Source: CAZMGB01 sp964565775 (GTDB taxonomy: Bacteria > Chloroflexota > Dehalococcoidia > DSTF01 > JALHUB01). From it: DNA of 64,000 nucleotides. How positions within the stretch are numbered: position 1 is the stretch's first letter; each line of letters opens with the position of its first letter. A program made the position numbers and the translations under genes. The notes under the pieces were generated by a model. That model was given only the letters and a program-made list of their open reading frames with translations, searched no databases and was not told where the DNA came from. Below are positions 23,509-34,001 of this stretch, piece after piece. The stretch covers positions 62,001 to 126,000 of the forward strand of contig CAZMGB010000004.1 of assembly GCA_964565775.1 (NCBI GenBank), read 5' to 3'.

Positions 23509-24879
23509 ATGGCCCAAGCCAGGGTCTCCAGACTGAACCTCTTGGCTCTCACCGGCGGCCGCGTCCTTCTCCAGGATATGGCCTTCCGCCGCTACTGGCT
23601 CGCCCGCCTCCTATCTCAGACCGGCCAGAACGCCCTCTACTACGCGCTCCTCATCCTCGTCGTCGAGAAGACGGGCACCAGCATCCACAGCAGTCTGCTG
23701 GTGCTCTCCTTCATTCTGCCGTCGGCGCTCCTGGGCACCGTATCGGGGGTGGTGACGGACCGCCTGCCGCGGGGGCTCCTTATCTCCGTCGGCCACGTCG
23801 TGAGGGCGCTCCTCATCCTGGTGCTGGCGGCCTCCAACGAGAGCGTTTGGGTCATCTATGTCATCGGACTCGGTCTGGCAGCGGTGGCCCAGCTTGCCTC
23901 GCCGGCCGAGAGCGCCGTACTCCCCCAGATTGTGTCCAGGGACCACCTGACGATGGCGAATTCGATGTTCAACCTGTGTCAGGTGCTGGGTCAGGTGCTG
24001 GGCGCCGTGCTCATGGCGCCCCTCTTTCTCATGACCGTGGGAGCCGACTCCCTGTTCCTGGTAACGGCTATCCTCTACGTGACCGCTGCGATCGTTCTGG
24101 TGACGGTCCCCAGCCTCAAGTTCCTTGCGCTCAGCGCCGAGCAGAGGGCTGCCCAGACATCGTTCAGGGGCGTGAGGACAGATTTCGCCGAGGGCTGGCA
24201 GGCCCTCAAGAAAGACCGCCCTGCCTATCTGAGCGTCTCCGTAATCGTGCTCTCCAACACCTCGCTGCTGGTGATGGTGGCGCTGGCGCCCCGATTTGCC
24301 CACGACGTGCTGGGCGTCTCCACCGAGAACGCTATCTACGTGTTCGCGCCGGCGGCGGTGGGTGTCTTCATCGGCTTGCGGGTCGTGGACTGGCTCACCC
24401 ATCAGGTAAGCAAGTCATGGGTGGTCACCTGGGGTTTCATCCTTGTCGTCGTCTCTCTCGTGGCGCTGGCGCTCGTGCGGCAGGCGGCGGGGCTTCTTGA
24501 GAGCCAGAACCCCTTCGGCGTCTTCGAGCCGGGTCCGCTGGGGGCCAAGGCGGCGCGCCTCATCGTAGCTCTGTTCTTCGCCAGCGTGGCGGGCCTCGCC
24601 TTCTCGGTTGTGAACGTCGCCGCCCGCTCTCTTCTCCACGAGCGCATTCCCATACGCATGCAGGGAAGAGTGTTTGCCGCCCAGACCGTTCTCTCGAACC
24701 TCGCCTCGATCGTTCCCTTGCTCCTGGCGGGCGCGCTCGCCGACCTGGTGGGCGTGTCGCCGGTCTTGATCATAGTCGCCGCGGCCATCTTGGGACTGGC
24801 GGCGTGGAACGGCCTTCAGAGCATGCAGCCGCCGGCCGGCCAGGCTGGTTCGCCGGCGCCAGGGGGACTGAGGCCGTGA
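23509..24879 (+). CDS. MFS transporter, enterobactin-exporter-like (MFS_3)
   Basis: A 456-residue membrane protein with about 12 hydrophobic helices. 'RYWLARLLSQTGQNALYYAL' at the N-terminus and 'HERIPIRMQGRVFAAQTVLS' late in the protein are typical of this MFS subgroup, which exports drugs or siderophores. Substrate unknown. The next gene is a paralogue that overlaps by GTGA, suggesting tandem duplication and coupled translation. Confidence 0.88.
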   Translation: MAQARVSRLNLLALTGGRVLLQDMAFRRYWLARLLSQTGQNALYYALLILVVEKTGTSIHSSLLVLSFILPSALLGTVSGVVTDRLPRGLLISVGHVVRALLILVLAASNESVWVIYVIGLGLAAVAQLASPAESAVLPQIVSRDHLTMANSMFNLCQVLGQVLGAVLMAPLFLMTVGADSLFLVTAILYVTAAIVLVTVPSLKFLALSAEQRAAQTSFRGVRTDFAEGWQALKKDRPAYLSVSVIVLSNTSLLVMVALAPRFAHDVLGVSTENAIYVFAPAAVGVFIGLRVVDWLTHQVSKSWVVTWGFILVVVSLVALALVRQAAGLLESQNPFGVFEPGPLGAKAARLIVALFFASVAGLAFSVVNVAARSLLHERIPIRMQGRVFAAQTVLSNLASIVPLLLAGALADLVGVSPVLIIVAAAILGLAAWNGLQSMQPPAGQAGSPAPGGLRP

Positions 24880-26306
24880 TCGAAGGCGTAGGAAGGCCCG
24901 GGGAGGTACAGGCGGCGGCGGAGCCGGGGCCCGTTCTGGGCAATCGTCAGTTCTCCCTCCTCTGGCTCGCCCAGCTCCTCTCGCAGACGGCCCAGAACGC
25001 CATCCTGTTCACGCTCCTCGTGCTCGTGGTGGACATCACTGGCTCCACAACGTATGGGAGCCTTCTCGTGCTCTCTTACGTGGTTCCCTCCGCCCTATTC
25101 GGGCTGATGGCGGGGCTGCTGGTGGACCGCTGGCGCAAGCGCAGCGTGCTCATCGCCACCAATGCCTTCCGGACGCTGGCCGCGGTGGCTTTCCTCTTCG
25201 TGAACGGCCACGTCTGGCTGATCTACGCGGTCATGCTGGGATTCTCGACGATGAGTCAGTTGTTCGTGACCGCGGAGACCGCTTCCATCCCATTCCTGGT
25301 CCCGCGACGCCAGCTCATGGCGGCGAACACCCTCTTCAACCTGGCGCTGACGGGCTCCCAGTTCGTGGGCATGGTGGTTCTCGCACCGCTCTTCATCAAG
25401 ACCTACGGCCCGGACGCCCTCTTCATCACGGGGGCCGTCGCCTTCCTGGCGGCGAGCGCCCTCGCCCGCTCCCTGCCGCAGATCGAAGAGGAGACGGGCG
25501 AAGCTTACAACTCGGGCGCTGAGGGTCGAAAGCAGAGCGCCGCAACTGAGCTCGCCGAGGCGCTGCGTCTCATCCGCGCCGACAGGGCGTCGTACATGGC
25601 CATGCTCCAGCTCACCATGAGCAGCTCCCTCGTCCTGCTGTTTGCGGTGCTTGTGCCTCGCTACATGCAGCAGGTGCTCCAGGTGCCGGCCGACAACGCC
25701 GCCTTCGTCTTCGCGCCCGTGGGCATCGGCGCCATCCTGGGCCTGCGCCTCCTTCCCTACCTGGTCGGGCGACTGGGGAAGACGCACGTGGTTGTGCTGG
25801 GCCTGGCCGGTCTGTTCCTCTGCCTGGTAGCGCTGGGCCTGGTGGAGAGGATCGGCGACGCCATGAAAGGGACGGAGGATCTGAACCCGTTCGGCACTGA
25901 GCGGCTGGGCGGCCTGTCGATACTGGTCACCCTTACGATGGCCTTCGCGGGGCCACTCGGCCTCTTCTACGCGCTGGTCAACGCCCCTGCCCAGACGGTT
26001 CTGCACGAGCGCGCCCCCGCTGAGATGCGGGGTCGCGTATTCGCCTCCCAGTTGGTGCTGGCGAACCTGGTGTCGATCCTGCCGCTGCTCCTGGTGGGCG
26101 GCGTCGCCGACCTCTACGGCGTGAGCCCCATTTTGCTGACCATCGCGGCGGCGGTGCTTCTGCTAGCGGCGGTCAGCCTCTTTCTGTCAGGGGAGGAGTC
26201 GCCACCGGCGGCGACCGCAGAGGCGCTCGGAGGCCTGGATGTTCCTGCCGGCGAGGGTGTCGCAGGGGGCGGGAGCCCTGGCGCCAAATCCGTTGACAGC
26301 GGCTAG
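24876..26306 (+). CDS. MFS transporter, paralogue of the preceding gene
   Basis: A 476-residue membrane protein clearly related to the upstream transporter ('LLWLAQLLSQTAQNAILFTL', 'HERAPAEMRGRVFASQLVLA'). Twelve helices are expected, with a cytoplasmic loop near residues 200-235. I chose GTG 24876, which overlaps the previous stop and has an AGGGGGA ribosome site; a longer in-frame start would lie within the upstream gene. The tail is Gly/Ala-rich and hydrophilic. The two could be a heterodimeric exporter or redundant copies. Confidence 0.87.
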   Translation: MIEGVGRPGEVQAAAEPGPVLGNRQFSLLWLAQLLSQTAQNAILFTLLVLVVDITGSTTYGSLLVLSYVVPSALFGLMAGLLVDRWRKRSVLIATNAFRTLAAVAFLFVNGHVWLIYAVMLGFSTMSQLFVTAETASIPFLVPRRQLMAANTLFNLALTGSQFVGMVVLAPLFIKTYGPDALFITGAVAFLAASALARSLPQIEEETGEAYNSGAEGRKQSAATELAEALRLIRADRASYMAMLQLTMSSSLVLLFAVLVPRYMQQVLQVPADNAAFVFAPVGIGAILGLRLLPYLVGRLGKTHVVVLGLAGLFLCLVALGLVERIGDAMKGTEDLNPFGTERLGGLSILVTLTMAFAGPLGLFYALVNAPAQTVLHERAPAEMRGRVFASQLVLANLVSILPLLLVGGVADLYGVSPILLTIAAAVLLLAAVSLFLSGEESPPAATAEALGGLDVPAGEGVAGGGSPGAKSVDSG

Positions 26307-26321
26307 AGCGTCAGCTAGACT
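26293..26321 (+). promoter_or_regulatory. Promoter for the bifunctional-nuclease gene
   Basis: TTGACA (26293-26298), 17-base spacer and TAGACT (26316-26321; four of six). The -35 lies in the last codons of the MFS gene. Transcription would begin near 26328, giving a leader of about 70 bases. Confidence 0.55.
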
Positions 26322-26328
26322 AGAATCT

Positions 26329-26374
26329 GCCTGCCGAAAGGTGGGCTCGCCTGTCGCGGGGCAGGCGCGTTTTT
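26329..26374 (+). terminator. Leader hairpins with T5: terminator or attenuator
   Basis: Arms cgcctg (26348-26353) and caggcg (26362-26367) are followed two bases later by five T (26370-26374), an intrinsic terminator shape. An alternative 7-bp helix, gcctgcc (26329-26335) with ggcaggc (26360-26366), would disrupt it. The element lies between the promoter above and GTG 26400, so it could end the MFS transcript, attenuate the next gene, or both. Confidence 0.45.
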
Positions 26375-26399
26375 CCTGGGCCGTGGAGGAGGTACCTCC

Positions 26400-26942
26400 G
26401 TGATTGAGATGACGATCGAGAGTATCCGGGTAAGCCTGATGAACTATCAGCGGGTGGTGATCCTGAAGGAGAAGGCTGCCGACCGATACCTCCCGATCTG
26501 GATCGGCCCCGCCGAAGCCGATGCCATCGCTGTGCGCCTCCAGGAGGTATCGGTGGCGCGTCCCCTGACCCACGATCTGCTCCGCTCAGTCATCGATACC
26601 CTCGGCGCCCAGGTCAACTGCATAATCGTGAACGACCTGTCGAATGACACGTTCTACGCCCGCATCATCCTCGACGTGAACGGCCGGTCGATGGAGATCG
26701 ACTCCCGCCCCAGCGACGCCATCGCTCTGGCAGTGCGGGTGCAGGTCCCTATCTACGCGGAGGAAGCCGTCCTCGACAAGGCGGGGGTCCTTCTCGACAA
26801 GGAGGCGGAGGCGGCCGCTTCCGCTGAATCCGCGAGCGAGCCGTTGAGCAAGGCCGATGCCGAGGAGCTGGAGAGGCTCTCGCCCTTCCGCGACTTCATC
26901 GAGAGCCTGGACATGGATGACTTCGAGAAGCGGAAGTCGTAG
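26400..26942 (+). CDS. Bifunctional nuclease family protein (DUF151)
   Basis: A 180-residue protein with the DUF151 domain over residues 1-125: 'LPIWIGPAEADAIAVRLQ', 'RPLTHDLL' and 'SRPSDAIALAVR' are hallmark segments. Plant and bacterial members have been reported to have RNase and DNase activity. The C-terminal ~50 residues are acidic and helical. GTG 26400 has GAGGAGGT upstream. It has its own promoter and leader and precedes the ATP synthase operon by about 150 bases. Confidence 0.88.
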   Translation: MIEMTIESIRVSLMNYQRVVILKEKAADRYLPIWIGPAEADAIAVRLQEVSVARPLTHDLLRSVIDTLGAQVNCIIVNDLSNDTFYARIILDVNGRSMEIDSRPSDAIALAVRVQVPIYAEEAVLDKAGVLLDKEAEAAASAESASEPLSKADAEELERLSPFRDFIESLDMDDFEKRKS

Positions 26943-27027
26943 CAACGCGCCAGATCATGTAGTCAACCGAGAGGGCATCGCGAGATGCCCTTCTGTGCGT
27001 GTGGGAAATGCCGCCCTTGTTCTTTCC

Positions 27028-27056
27028 TTGATCCTAGAGAATGTCTGTGATACAGT
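27028..27056 (+). promoter_or_regulatory. Probable promoter of the ATP synthase operon
   Basis: TTGATC (27028-27033), 17-base spacer, TACAGT (27051-27056); each box matches four of six. It is 40 bases before the first operon gene. Confidence 0.5.
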
Positions 27057-27095
27057 TCCCAAAGTCGGGAGCCGTGTCCATCAGCGAGGTGGCGA

Positions 27096-27326
27096 ATGGG
27101 TAGGCTCCCACCCGCCCTGAGGCTAATTGGCATCGGCTGGTACTTCGCCATATGCATCGTGGGCGGCGTTGTTGGTGGCGTATTGCTGGACAATCGATTC
27201 GACCTTGCCCCCCTATTGACGTTCCTGGGACTCTTCCTGGGTCTGGCGGCGGCTTTCGTAGGGGGTTACCGCCTCTTGATGGAAGTCCTCTCTGAAGGGA
27301 AACAGGCAGGGAAGGGGAATACCTAG
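27096..27326 (+). CDS. AtpZ/AtpI-like F0F1-ATPase accessory protein
   Basis: A 76-residue protein with two membrane helices ('LIGIGWYFAICIVGGVVGGVL' trimmed region and 'LLTFLGLFLGLAAAFVGGY'), the size and layout of AtpZ/AtpI, which help assemble the c-ring or handle Mg2+/Ca2+. It is the first gene of the ATP synthase operon and overlaps atpB by one base, which fits this role. Confidence 0.8.
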   Translation: MGRLPPALRLIGIGWYFAICIVGGVVGGVLLDNRFDLAPLLTFLGLFLGLAAAFVGGYRLLMEVLSEGKQAGKGNT

Positions 27327-28360
27327 TGCGGAACCCCAGGGCGATTGTCATCACCCTAGGCCTCGTTGCTCTTCTCCTGGCTGGTTTTCTCTTTCTTCGC
27401 TCCCCCAAACCAATAATCGAGCTCAAGGCCGAGACGATCTTCTCCCTTGGGCCGTTCGACGTAACCAACACGATCTTCACCTCCTGGATCGTCATTATCT
27501 TCCTTGCGGTCCTCACCTATGTGGGCACCCGGCGCATGACTCTTGTCCCCAGCGGCCTCCAGAACTTCTTCGAAGCCGCCCTGGAGTGGCTCTACAGTCT
27601 GGTAGTGTCGACAGCGGGCGAGAAGCAGGGCCGGCGCTTCTTCCCCGTAGTGGCGACGATCCTGATCTACGTGACGGTCGCCAACTGGTTCGGTCTGCTG
27701 CCTTGCTTTGCCACGGTGGGCAAGGTGGAGGTAGTGACGCCCGAGGACTACCATGAGGAAGCCATCGCCGTCAGCGAGATCGGCGACCTCAATGTCATCA
27801 TGCCCAACGCCAAGGACTTCCAGTTCACGGCCGATAAGGACGCTTCCCTTGCCGAGAAAGAGGCCGCGATCCGCGACGCAACCGCGGGCGAGTTGGGCAA
27901 GGACGAGAAGCCGGGGGTGCTCGTTCCCTTCCTGCGCAGCGTCAATACCGACCTGAACGCGCCGCTGGCCCTCGCCATCATGTCCGCCATTTTCGTCGAG
28001 TTCTGGGGGATCAGCACGCACGGCTTCTTCAGCTACGGCAAGCGCTTCTTCAACATCGGACGTTTAATCCGGGGGAAAGTGCTGGACGGCTTCATCGATA
28101 TCTTCGTTGGCGTTCTGGAGTTCATAGCGGAGGTCGCGCGCCTCATCAGCTTCACCTTCCGACTTTTCGGCAACATATTCGCGGGGGAGATCCTCTTCCT
28201 CGTAGTAATATTCTTGCTCCCGCTGGTGGCTCTACAGGCAGTCTATTTCCTGGAGCTGTTTGTTGGGCTGATCCAGGCCTTCATCTTCGCCGTGCTCACC
28301 CTCGTCTTCGGCGTCATCGCCGTAACGGCGCACGGGGGTGAGGGCGAAGAGCCCGGATAG
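27326..28360 (+). CDS. atpB: ATP synthase F0 subunit a
   Basis: A 344-residue membrane protein that forms the proton half-channels of F0. 'FRLFGNIFAGE' carries the essential Arg (Arg279), and 'VTVANWFGLLP' is also typical. Start GTG 27326 overlaps the preceding stop. It is longer than the E. coli protein because of a hydrophilic segment of about 65 residues after the second helix (about residues 133-198), rich in Asp, Glu and Lys, which I take to be an external loop. Confidence 0.95.
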   Translation: MRNPRAIVITLGLVALLLAGFLFLRSPKPIIELKAETIFSLGPFDVTNTIFTSWIVIIFLAVLTYVGTRRMTLVPSGLQNFFEAALEWLYSLVVSTAGEKQGRRFFPVVATILIYVTVANWFGLLPCFATVGKVEVVTPEDYHEEAIAVSEIGDLNVIMPNAKDFQFTADKDASLAEKEAAIRDATAGELGKDEKPGVLVPFLRSVNTDLNAPLALAIMSAIFVEFWGISTHGFFSYGKRFFNIGRLIRGKVLDGFIDIFVGVLEFIAEVARLISFTFRLFGNIFAGEILFLVVIFLLPLVALQAVYFLELFVGLIQAFIFAVLTLVFGVIAVTAHGGEGEEPG

Positions 28361-28425
28361 AGACTAGCTGGTTCGGGCCCACCAGGGGCGTCCCGAACGC
28401 TAAGTACAGTGCAAGGAGAGGAAAC

Positions 28426-28689
28426 ATGGAGCTGGTTGGCCTATTCTCGCTACTGGAGTTCACCGATAACGCCCTGAGGTATATCGGCGCCGGGATGGCC
28501 ATCGGCCTTGGTGCCTTGGGGCCCGGGCTCGGCATCGGCTTGCTCGTGGGCAGGGCGATGGAGGCGCTGGGCCGTAACCCGGAAGCCCAGCCCGCCATCC
28601 AGACGAACATGATCCTGGGCATCGCCTTCGCCGAGGCCATTGCGATCTATGCCCTCGTCGTCGGTGTGATGATCGGCTTCGTTTTCTAG
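28426..28689 (+). CDS. atpE: ATP synthase F0 subunit c
   Basis: An 87-residue two-helix protein forming the rotor ring. The first helix has the Gly-rich 'GLGALGPGLGIG', the loop 'GRNPEAQP', and the second helix carries the ion-binding Glu in 'AFAEAIAIY'. The Gln and Glu-Ser pattern of sodium-type rings is absent, so proton coupling is likely (inference). AAGGAGAGG precedes the ATG. Confidence 0.95.
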   Translation: MELVGLFSLLEFTDNALRYIGAGMAIGLGALGPGLGIGLLVGRAMEALGRNPEAQPAIQTNMILGIAFAEAIAIYALVVGVMIGFVF

Positions 28690-28734
28690 GCTGCTCGGCT
28701 CAGTCGTGATCGCAGAGAACCTCGGGAGATAACC

Positions 28735-29232
28735 GTGGACGCGTTAGGAATCAACCTGCCGGGCCTCCTGGCCCAGCTCATCAACTTCACCATCCTGCTC
28801 ATCATCCTGCGCCTGCTGCTCTACAAGCCGATCATGCGCATGCTGGACGAGCGAAAGAGGCGCGTCCAGGAGGGGATGGAGACGGCGGAGCGAATCAAGG
28901 AGCGGGATGCCCAGACCGAGCAGGAAGTGGCGAAGCGCCTCGAGGATGCCCGCCGCGAGGGCCAGGAGCTCATCGGCCAGGCACAGCAGATCGCCCAGCG
29001 CATCCAGGCGGAGGGACGGGAGCAGGCCCAGGCTGACGCTGAGGCGCTGCTGGCCCGCGCCCGCAGCGAGATCCAACTGGAGCGGGACGGCGCCATCGCC
29101 GACCTGCGCCGCGAGTTCGCTGCCCTGACCATCTACGCCGCCGAGAAGGTGATCGGCCAGTCCCTGGACCGGAGGGCCCACCAGCGCCTCATCGACGAGG
29201 TGTTGGCGGAGTCCACCTTCAAGGAGGGCTAG
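28735..29232 (+). CDS. atpF: ATP synthase F0 subunit b
   Basis: A 165-residue protein with one N-terminal membrane helix ('LINFTILLIILRLLLYKPI') and a long charged helix typical of the peripheral stalk. GTG start at 28735 with GGGAG upstream. Only one b subunit gene is seen, so a homodimeric stalk is expected. Confidence 0.94.
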   Translation: MDALGINLPGLLAQLINFTILLIILRLLLYKPIMRMLDERKRRVQEGMETAERIKERDAQTEQEVAKRLEDARREGQELIGQAQQIAQRIQAEGREQAQADAEALLARARSEIQLERDGAIADLRREFAALTIYAAEKVIGQSLDRRAHQRLIDEVLAESTFKEG

Positions 29233-29309
29233 GGGCTGCGTTGGGGGGATGTGGCAGGCCGGGCGTCGAGCGGCCGCCGCCGGCGCCTCGCTTCCCGCGA
29301 TAGGCCAAC

Positions 29310-29849
29310 ATGAGAGGAGAACTGGCGGCAAAGCGCTACGCTCAGGCCGCCTTCGAGATCGCCCTGGAGCATAACGAGATCGACCGCTGGCTGGCCGACC
29401 TCCAGAGTCTGGCGGAGCTGGCAGCGCAGCCGGGCGTCCTCGAAATGCTGGAGAGCACCCGCGTCGGCACCGCCGAGAAGGAGCAGCTCCTGGAGGCGGG
29501 CTTGACGGAGGTGGGGCCCCTGGCCCTAAACCTGGCGCGGCTCATGGTGGCCAAGGGGCGCTTCGGCATCGCCGACCAGGTGCGCGAGGAGTTCGCCGCT
29601 TTGGCCGACGACCACCGGGGCGTGGCGCACGGCACCGTCGTCACGGCGGTGGAACTGTCCAGCGCGGAGAGGGACCAGGTTGCCGCCAGGCTGGGTGAGT
29701 CGCTGGGCAAGAATGTGCTTCTTGAGTCGGAGGTGGAGCCCGCTATTCTAGGCGGCGTGGTGGCACGGATAGGTGACCGGCTCATCGACGGCAGCACCCG
29801 CAGCAAACTGCTGGCCCTGAAGAGGGAGCTGGAGGCGGGGCGACGATAG
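29310..29849 (+). CDS. atpH: ATP synthase F1 subunit delta
   Basis: A 179-residue protein that joins the stalk to F1. The start 'AAKRYAQAAFEIALEHNE' and the C-terminal 'GGVVARIGDRLIDGSTRSKL' are diagnostic for AtpH. It is separated from atpA by an unusually long 196-base space filled with palindromic repeats. Confidence 0.94.
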   Translation: MRGELAAKRYAQAAFEIALEHNEIDRWLADLQSLAELAAQPGVLEMLESTRVGTAEKEQLLEAGLTEVGPLALNLARLMVAKGRFGIADQVREEFAALADDHRGVAHGTVVTAVELSSAERDQVAARLGESLGKNVLLESEVEPAILGGVVARIGDRLIDGSTRSKLLALKRELEAGRR

Positions 29850-29930
29850 CGGCCGGATACGAGCGTAGCTGCAGACCTTATGGCGATAAAGGAATCATCT
29901 TTGCATTGTGCTGCATAGCACCTCGTGGCT

Positions 29931-30005
29931 GCAGGGCTTCAGCCCTGCCGACAGAGCGGTCCCAAAGGGCAGACCCGAAGCCTGCCTGCCGCAGGCAGGG
30001 TCTGC
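29931..30005 (+). repeat. Palindrome cluster between atpH and atpA (includes CTTCAG copy 3)
   Basis: First, gcaggg-cttcag-ccctgc (29931-29948). Second, cctgcctgc and gcaggcagg (29981-29989, 29991-29999) around one base, enclosed by gcagaccc (29969-29976) and gggtctgc (29998-30005, sharing two bases). These would form strong RNA hairpins inside the operon transcript, and may set relative expression of F0 and F1 genes or be a mobile repeat. Confidence 0.7.
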
Positions 30006-30045
30006 AGCTACGTGAGCATAATCACGACATAGTGGGGAGGCGGCC

Positions 30046-31557
30046 ATGGCCGTAAGACCGGAAGAGATAGCGTCCATTCTCAAGCAGCAGATAGAGCAGT
30101 TCGGCGCGGCCGTGACGGCTGTCAGCGTCGGCACTGTCGTCGAGGCCGGCGACGGCATCGCCCGCGTCCACGGCCTCTCGGACTGCATGGCGAGCGAGCT
30201 GGTAGAGTTCTCCAACGGCGCCATGGGTCTCGCCCTCAACCTGGAGGAGGAGACCGTCGGCGTCATGATCTTGGGGGAGTACACCGATATCAAGGAGGGC
30301 GACGAGGTGCGCTCCACCGGCCGCATCGTTGAGGTGCCGGTGGGCGAATCCCTCCTCGGCCGCGTCGTGGACCCCCTGGGCAACCCCATCGACGGCAAGG
30401 GGCCCATCACCGCCGAGAAGACGCGGCCTGTCGAGATCATCGCCCCCAACGTGGTGATGCGCGAGAGCGTCAACACGCCCGTCCAGACCGGGATCAAGGC
30501 CATCGATTCGATCATTCCCATCGGTCGGGGGCAGCGAGAGCTTATTATCGGCGACCGCTCGACCGGCAAGAGCGCCATCGCCATCGATACCATCATCAAC
30601 CAGAAGGGCGGCGACCTGCTCTGCATCTACGTGGCCATCGGCCAGAAGACCTCGAAGGTGGCTCAGACTGTGGGGATATTCGAGCAGTACGGCGCCATGG
30701 AACACACGATCGTCGTCTGCGCCAGCGCCTCCGACCCGGCGCCCCTCCAGTACCTGGCGCCCTACTCCGGCTGTGCCATGGGCGAGGAGTTCATGTCGCA
30801 GGGAAGGGACGCCCTCATAATCTACGATGACCTATCGAAGCACGCATGGGCTTACCGACAGGTCTCGCTCCTCCTGAGGCGGCCGCCCGGTCGCGAGGCC
30901 TATCCCGGCGATGTCTTCTACCTGCACAGCCGCCTTCTCGAGCGCGCCGCCAAGATGGCGCCCGAGCACGGCGGCGGCTCCCTGACGGCCCTGCCGATCA
31001 TCGAGACGCAGGCGGCCGACCTCTCCGCCTACATTCCCACCAACGTCATCTCGATCACGGACGGGCAGATCTATCTGGAAGCGGACCTGTTCAACGCCGG
31101 CATCCGCCCGGCCATGAATGCCGGCCTTTCGGTCTCCCGCGTCGGCGGCTCCGCCCAGAGGCGGTGCATGCGCCAGGTAGCGGGACGTCTGCGCCTGGAC
31201 CTGGCGCAGTACCGCGAGCTACAGGCGTTCGCCCAGTTCGGTACCGCCGAGCTGGACGTGGCCACCCGGCGCCAGTTGGACCGCGGCCAGCGCATCACGG
31301 AGATCCTGAAGCAGCTCCAGTACGAGCCCATGCCCCTGGAGCAGCAGGTGCTGAGCCTGTACGCGGTGGTCAACGGCTACCTCGACGATGTGGAAGTGGC
31401 CAAGGCGCAGGCGTTCGAGAAGGCGTATCTCGGTTTCATGGAGAGCAGCCATCCCGAGATCGGACGCGACATCACCGAGAAGCAGGAGATCAAGCCCGAG
31501 ACCGAGGATGCCTTGAAGGCTGCGATCGAAGAGTTCAAGAAGAACGTTCCCTACTAG
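30046..31557 (+). CDS. atpA: ATP synthase F1 subunit alpha
   Basis: A 503-residue regulatory nucleotide-binding subunit. The P-loop reads GDRSTGKSA (usual GDRQTGKT), and 'LGRVVDPLGNPIDGKGP' and 'AFAQFGTAELD' match the family. Length is standard. It follows the repeat-rich space and is followed by atpG. Confidence 0.96.
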   Translation: MAVRPEEIASILKQQIEQFGAAVTAVSVGTVVEAGDGIARVHGLSDCMASELVEFSNGAMGLALNLEEETVGVMILGEYTDIKEGDEVRSTGRIVEVPVGESLLGRVVDPLGNPIDGKGPITAEKTRPVEIIAPNVVMRESVNTPVQTGIKAIDSIIPIGRGQRELIIGDRSTGKSAIAIDTIINQKGGDLLCIYVAIGQKTSKVAQTVGIFEQYGAMEHTIVVCASASDPAPLQYLAPYSGCAMGEEFMSQGRDALIIYDDLSKHAWAYRQVSLLLRRPPGREAYPGDVFYLHSRLLERAAKMAPEHGGGSLTALPIIETQAADLSAYIPTNVISITDGQIYLEADLFNAGIRPAMNAGLSVSRVGGSAQRRCMRQVAGRLRLDLAQYRELQAFAQFGTAELDVATRRQLDRGQRITEILKQLQYEPMPLEQQVLSLYAVVNGYLDDVEVAKAQAFEKAYLGFMESSHPEIGRDITEKQEIKPETEDALKAAIEEFKKNVPY

Positions 31558-31610
31558 GAGGAGGCGGGGTCGACCGCTGAAGCAGGCTCACCTAAGCGGT
31601 CGAATGACTC

Positions 31611-32477
31611 ATGGCTACCCTACGGCAGATCCGCCGTCGCATCCGGTCGATAACCAGCACGGCCAAGATCACGAGGGCGATGGAGCTGGTGGCGGCCTCG
31701 AAGATGCGCCGCGCCCAGCAGCGCGCCCTGGCTGCTCGCCCCTACGCCGAGAAGATGCAGACGGTGCTGGCCGGCCTGGCGGCGAGCGCCCAGACGATGG
31801 GCGCGGACGCCATGCACCCTCTCCTGGAGCGCCGGGAGGGTGGGCGCGTGCTCCTGGTCCACTTCACGCCGGACCGTGGCCTCTGCGGCGGTCTCGTCGC
31901 AAACCTGAACCGGCGCGCCGCCGCCTTTGCCCTGGAGCAGGAGGGGCTGCGGCTGGTGGGAGTCGGGCGTAAGGGAGTCGATTTCTTCGTCCGCGCCCGC
32001 CATTCTCTCGCTGGCGAGTTCGTTCGGCTCGGTGACTACCCTTCATACGAGGACACCCTGCCCATCGCCCGCCTGGTGATACAGGACTACATGGCGGGCG
32101 AGGCCGACCACGTCTACCTGCTCTATCCCCTCTTCGTCAACACCGTGACACAGCGGCCCGAGCTGCGGGAGCTGCTGCCCATCGAGCCCCCCAAAGGCGA
32201 GGCGGCGGGAGCGACGGACTACATCTATGAGCCCACAGCGCTCGAGGTGCTTGCGCAGCTCTTGCCCCGCTACGTGGAGATGCAGGTCTATCACGCGGCG
32301 CTGGAGCTCGCCGCCAGCGAACAGTCGGCGCGAATGGTGGCTATGCGAAACGCGACGGACGCCGCCAACGACATGATCGAGGAGCTGACTCTGGTCTACA
32401 ACAAGGCCCGACAGGAGAGCATTACCAAGGAGCTGCTGGACATCACCGGCGGCGCCGAGGCGATGGGTGCAGCGTGA
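31611..32477 (+). CDS. atpG: ATP synthase F1 subunit gamma
   Basis: A 288-residue central-shaft subunit. The N-terminal 'IRRRIRSITSTAKITRAMEL' and C-terminal 'RMVAMRNATDAANDMI' followed by 'YNKARQESITKELLDI' are the two coiled-coil signatures of AtpG. No strong ribosome site is seen before the ATG. Confidence 0.95.
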   Translation: MATLRQIRRRIRSITSTAKITRAMELVAASKMRRAQQRALAARPYAEKMQTVLAGLAASAQTMGADAMHPLLERREGGRVLLVHFTPDRGLCGGLVANLNRRAAAFALEQEGLRLVGVGRKGVDFFVRARHSLAGEFVRLGDYPSYEDTLPIARLVIQDYMAGEADHVYLLYPLFVNTVTQRPELRELLPIEPPKGEAAGATDYIYEPTALEVLAQLLPRYVEMQVYHAALELAASEQSARMVAMRNATDAANDMIEELTLVYNKARQESITKELLDITGGAEAMGAA

Positions 32478-32532
32478 GAGGGCTCCGCACCCTCTGAGCC
32501 GCGCCCCGAATGTGGAAGCAGGAGATGGCCTT

Positions 32533-33936
<1,404 letters not shown>

Positions 33937-34001
33937 GGCTGGGCTTGACAGCGAGGCGGGCGATATGGGAGTATTAGAACAAACGTGCGTAGAAGCTGCT
34001 C

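Noticed and set aside
33945..33977. TTGACA followed by TATTAG before the phosphoribosyltransferase gene
   Set aside because: The spacer is 21 bases, too long for a normal sigma-70 promoter; a separate promoter for the inserted pair is possible but unsupported.
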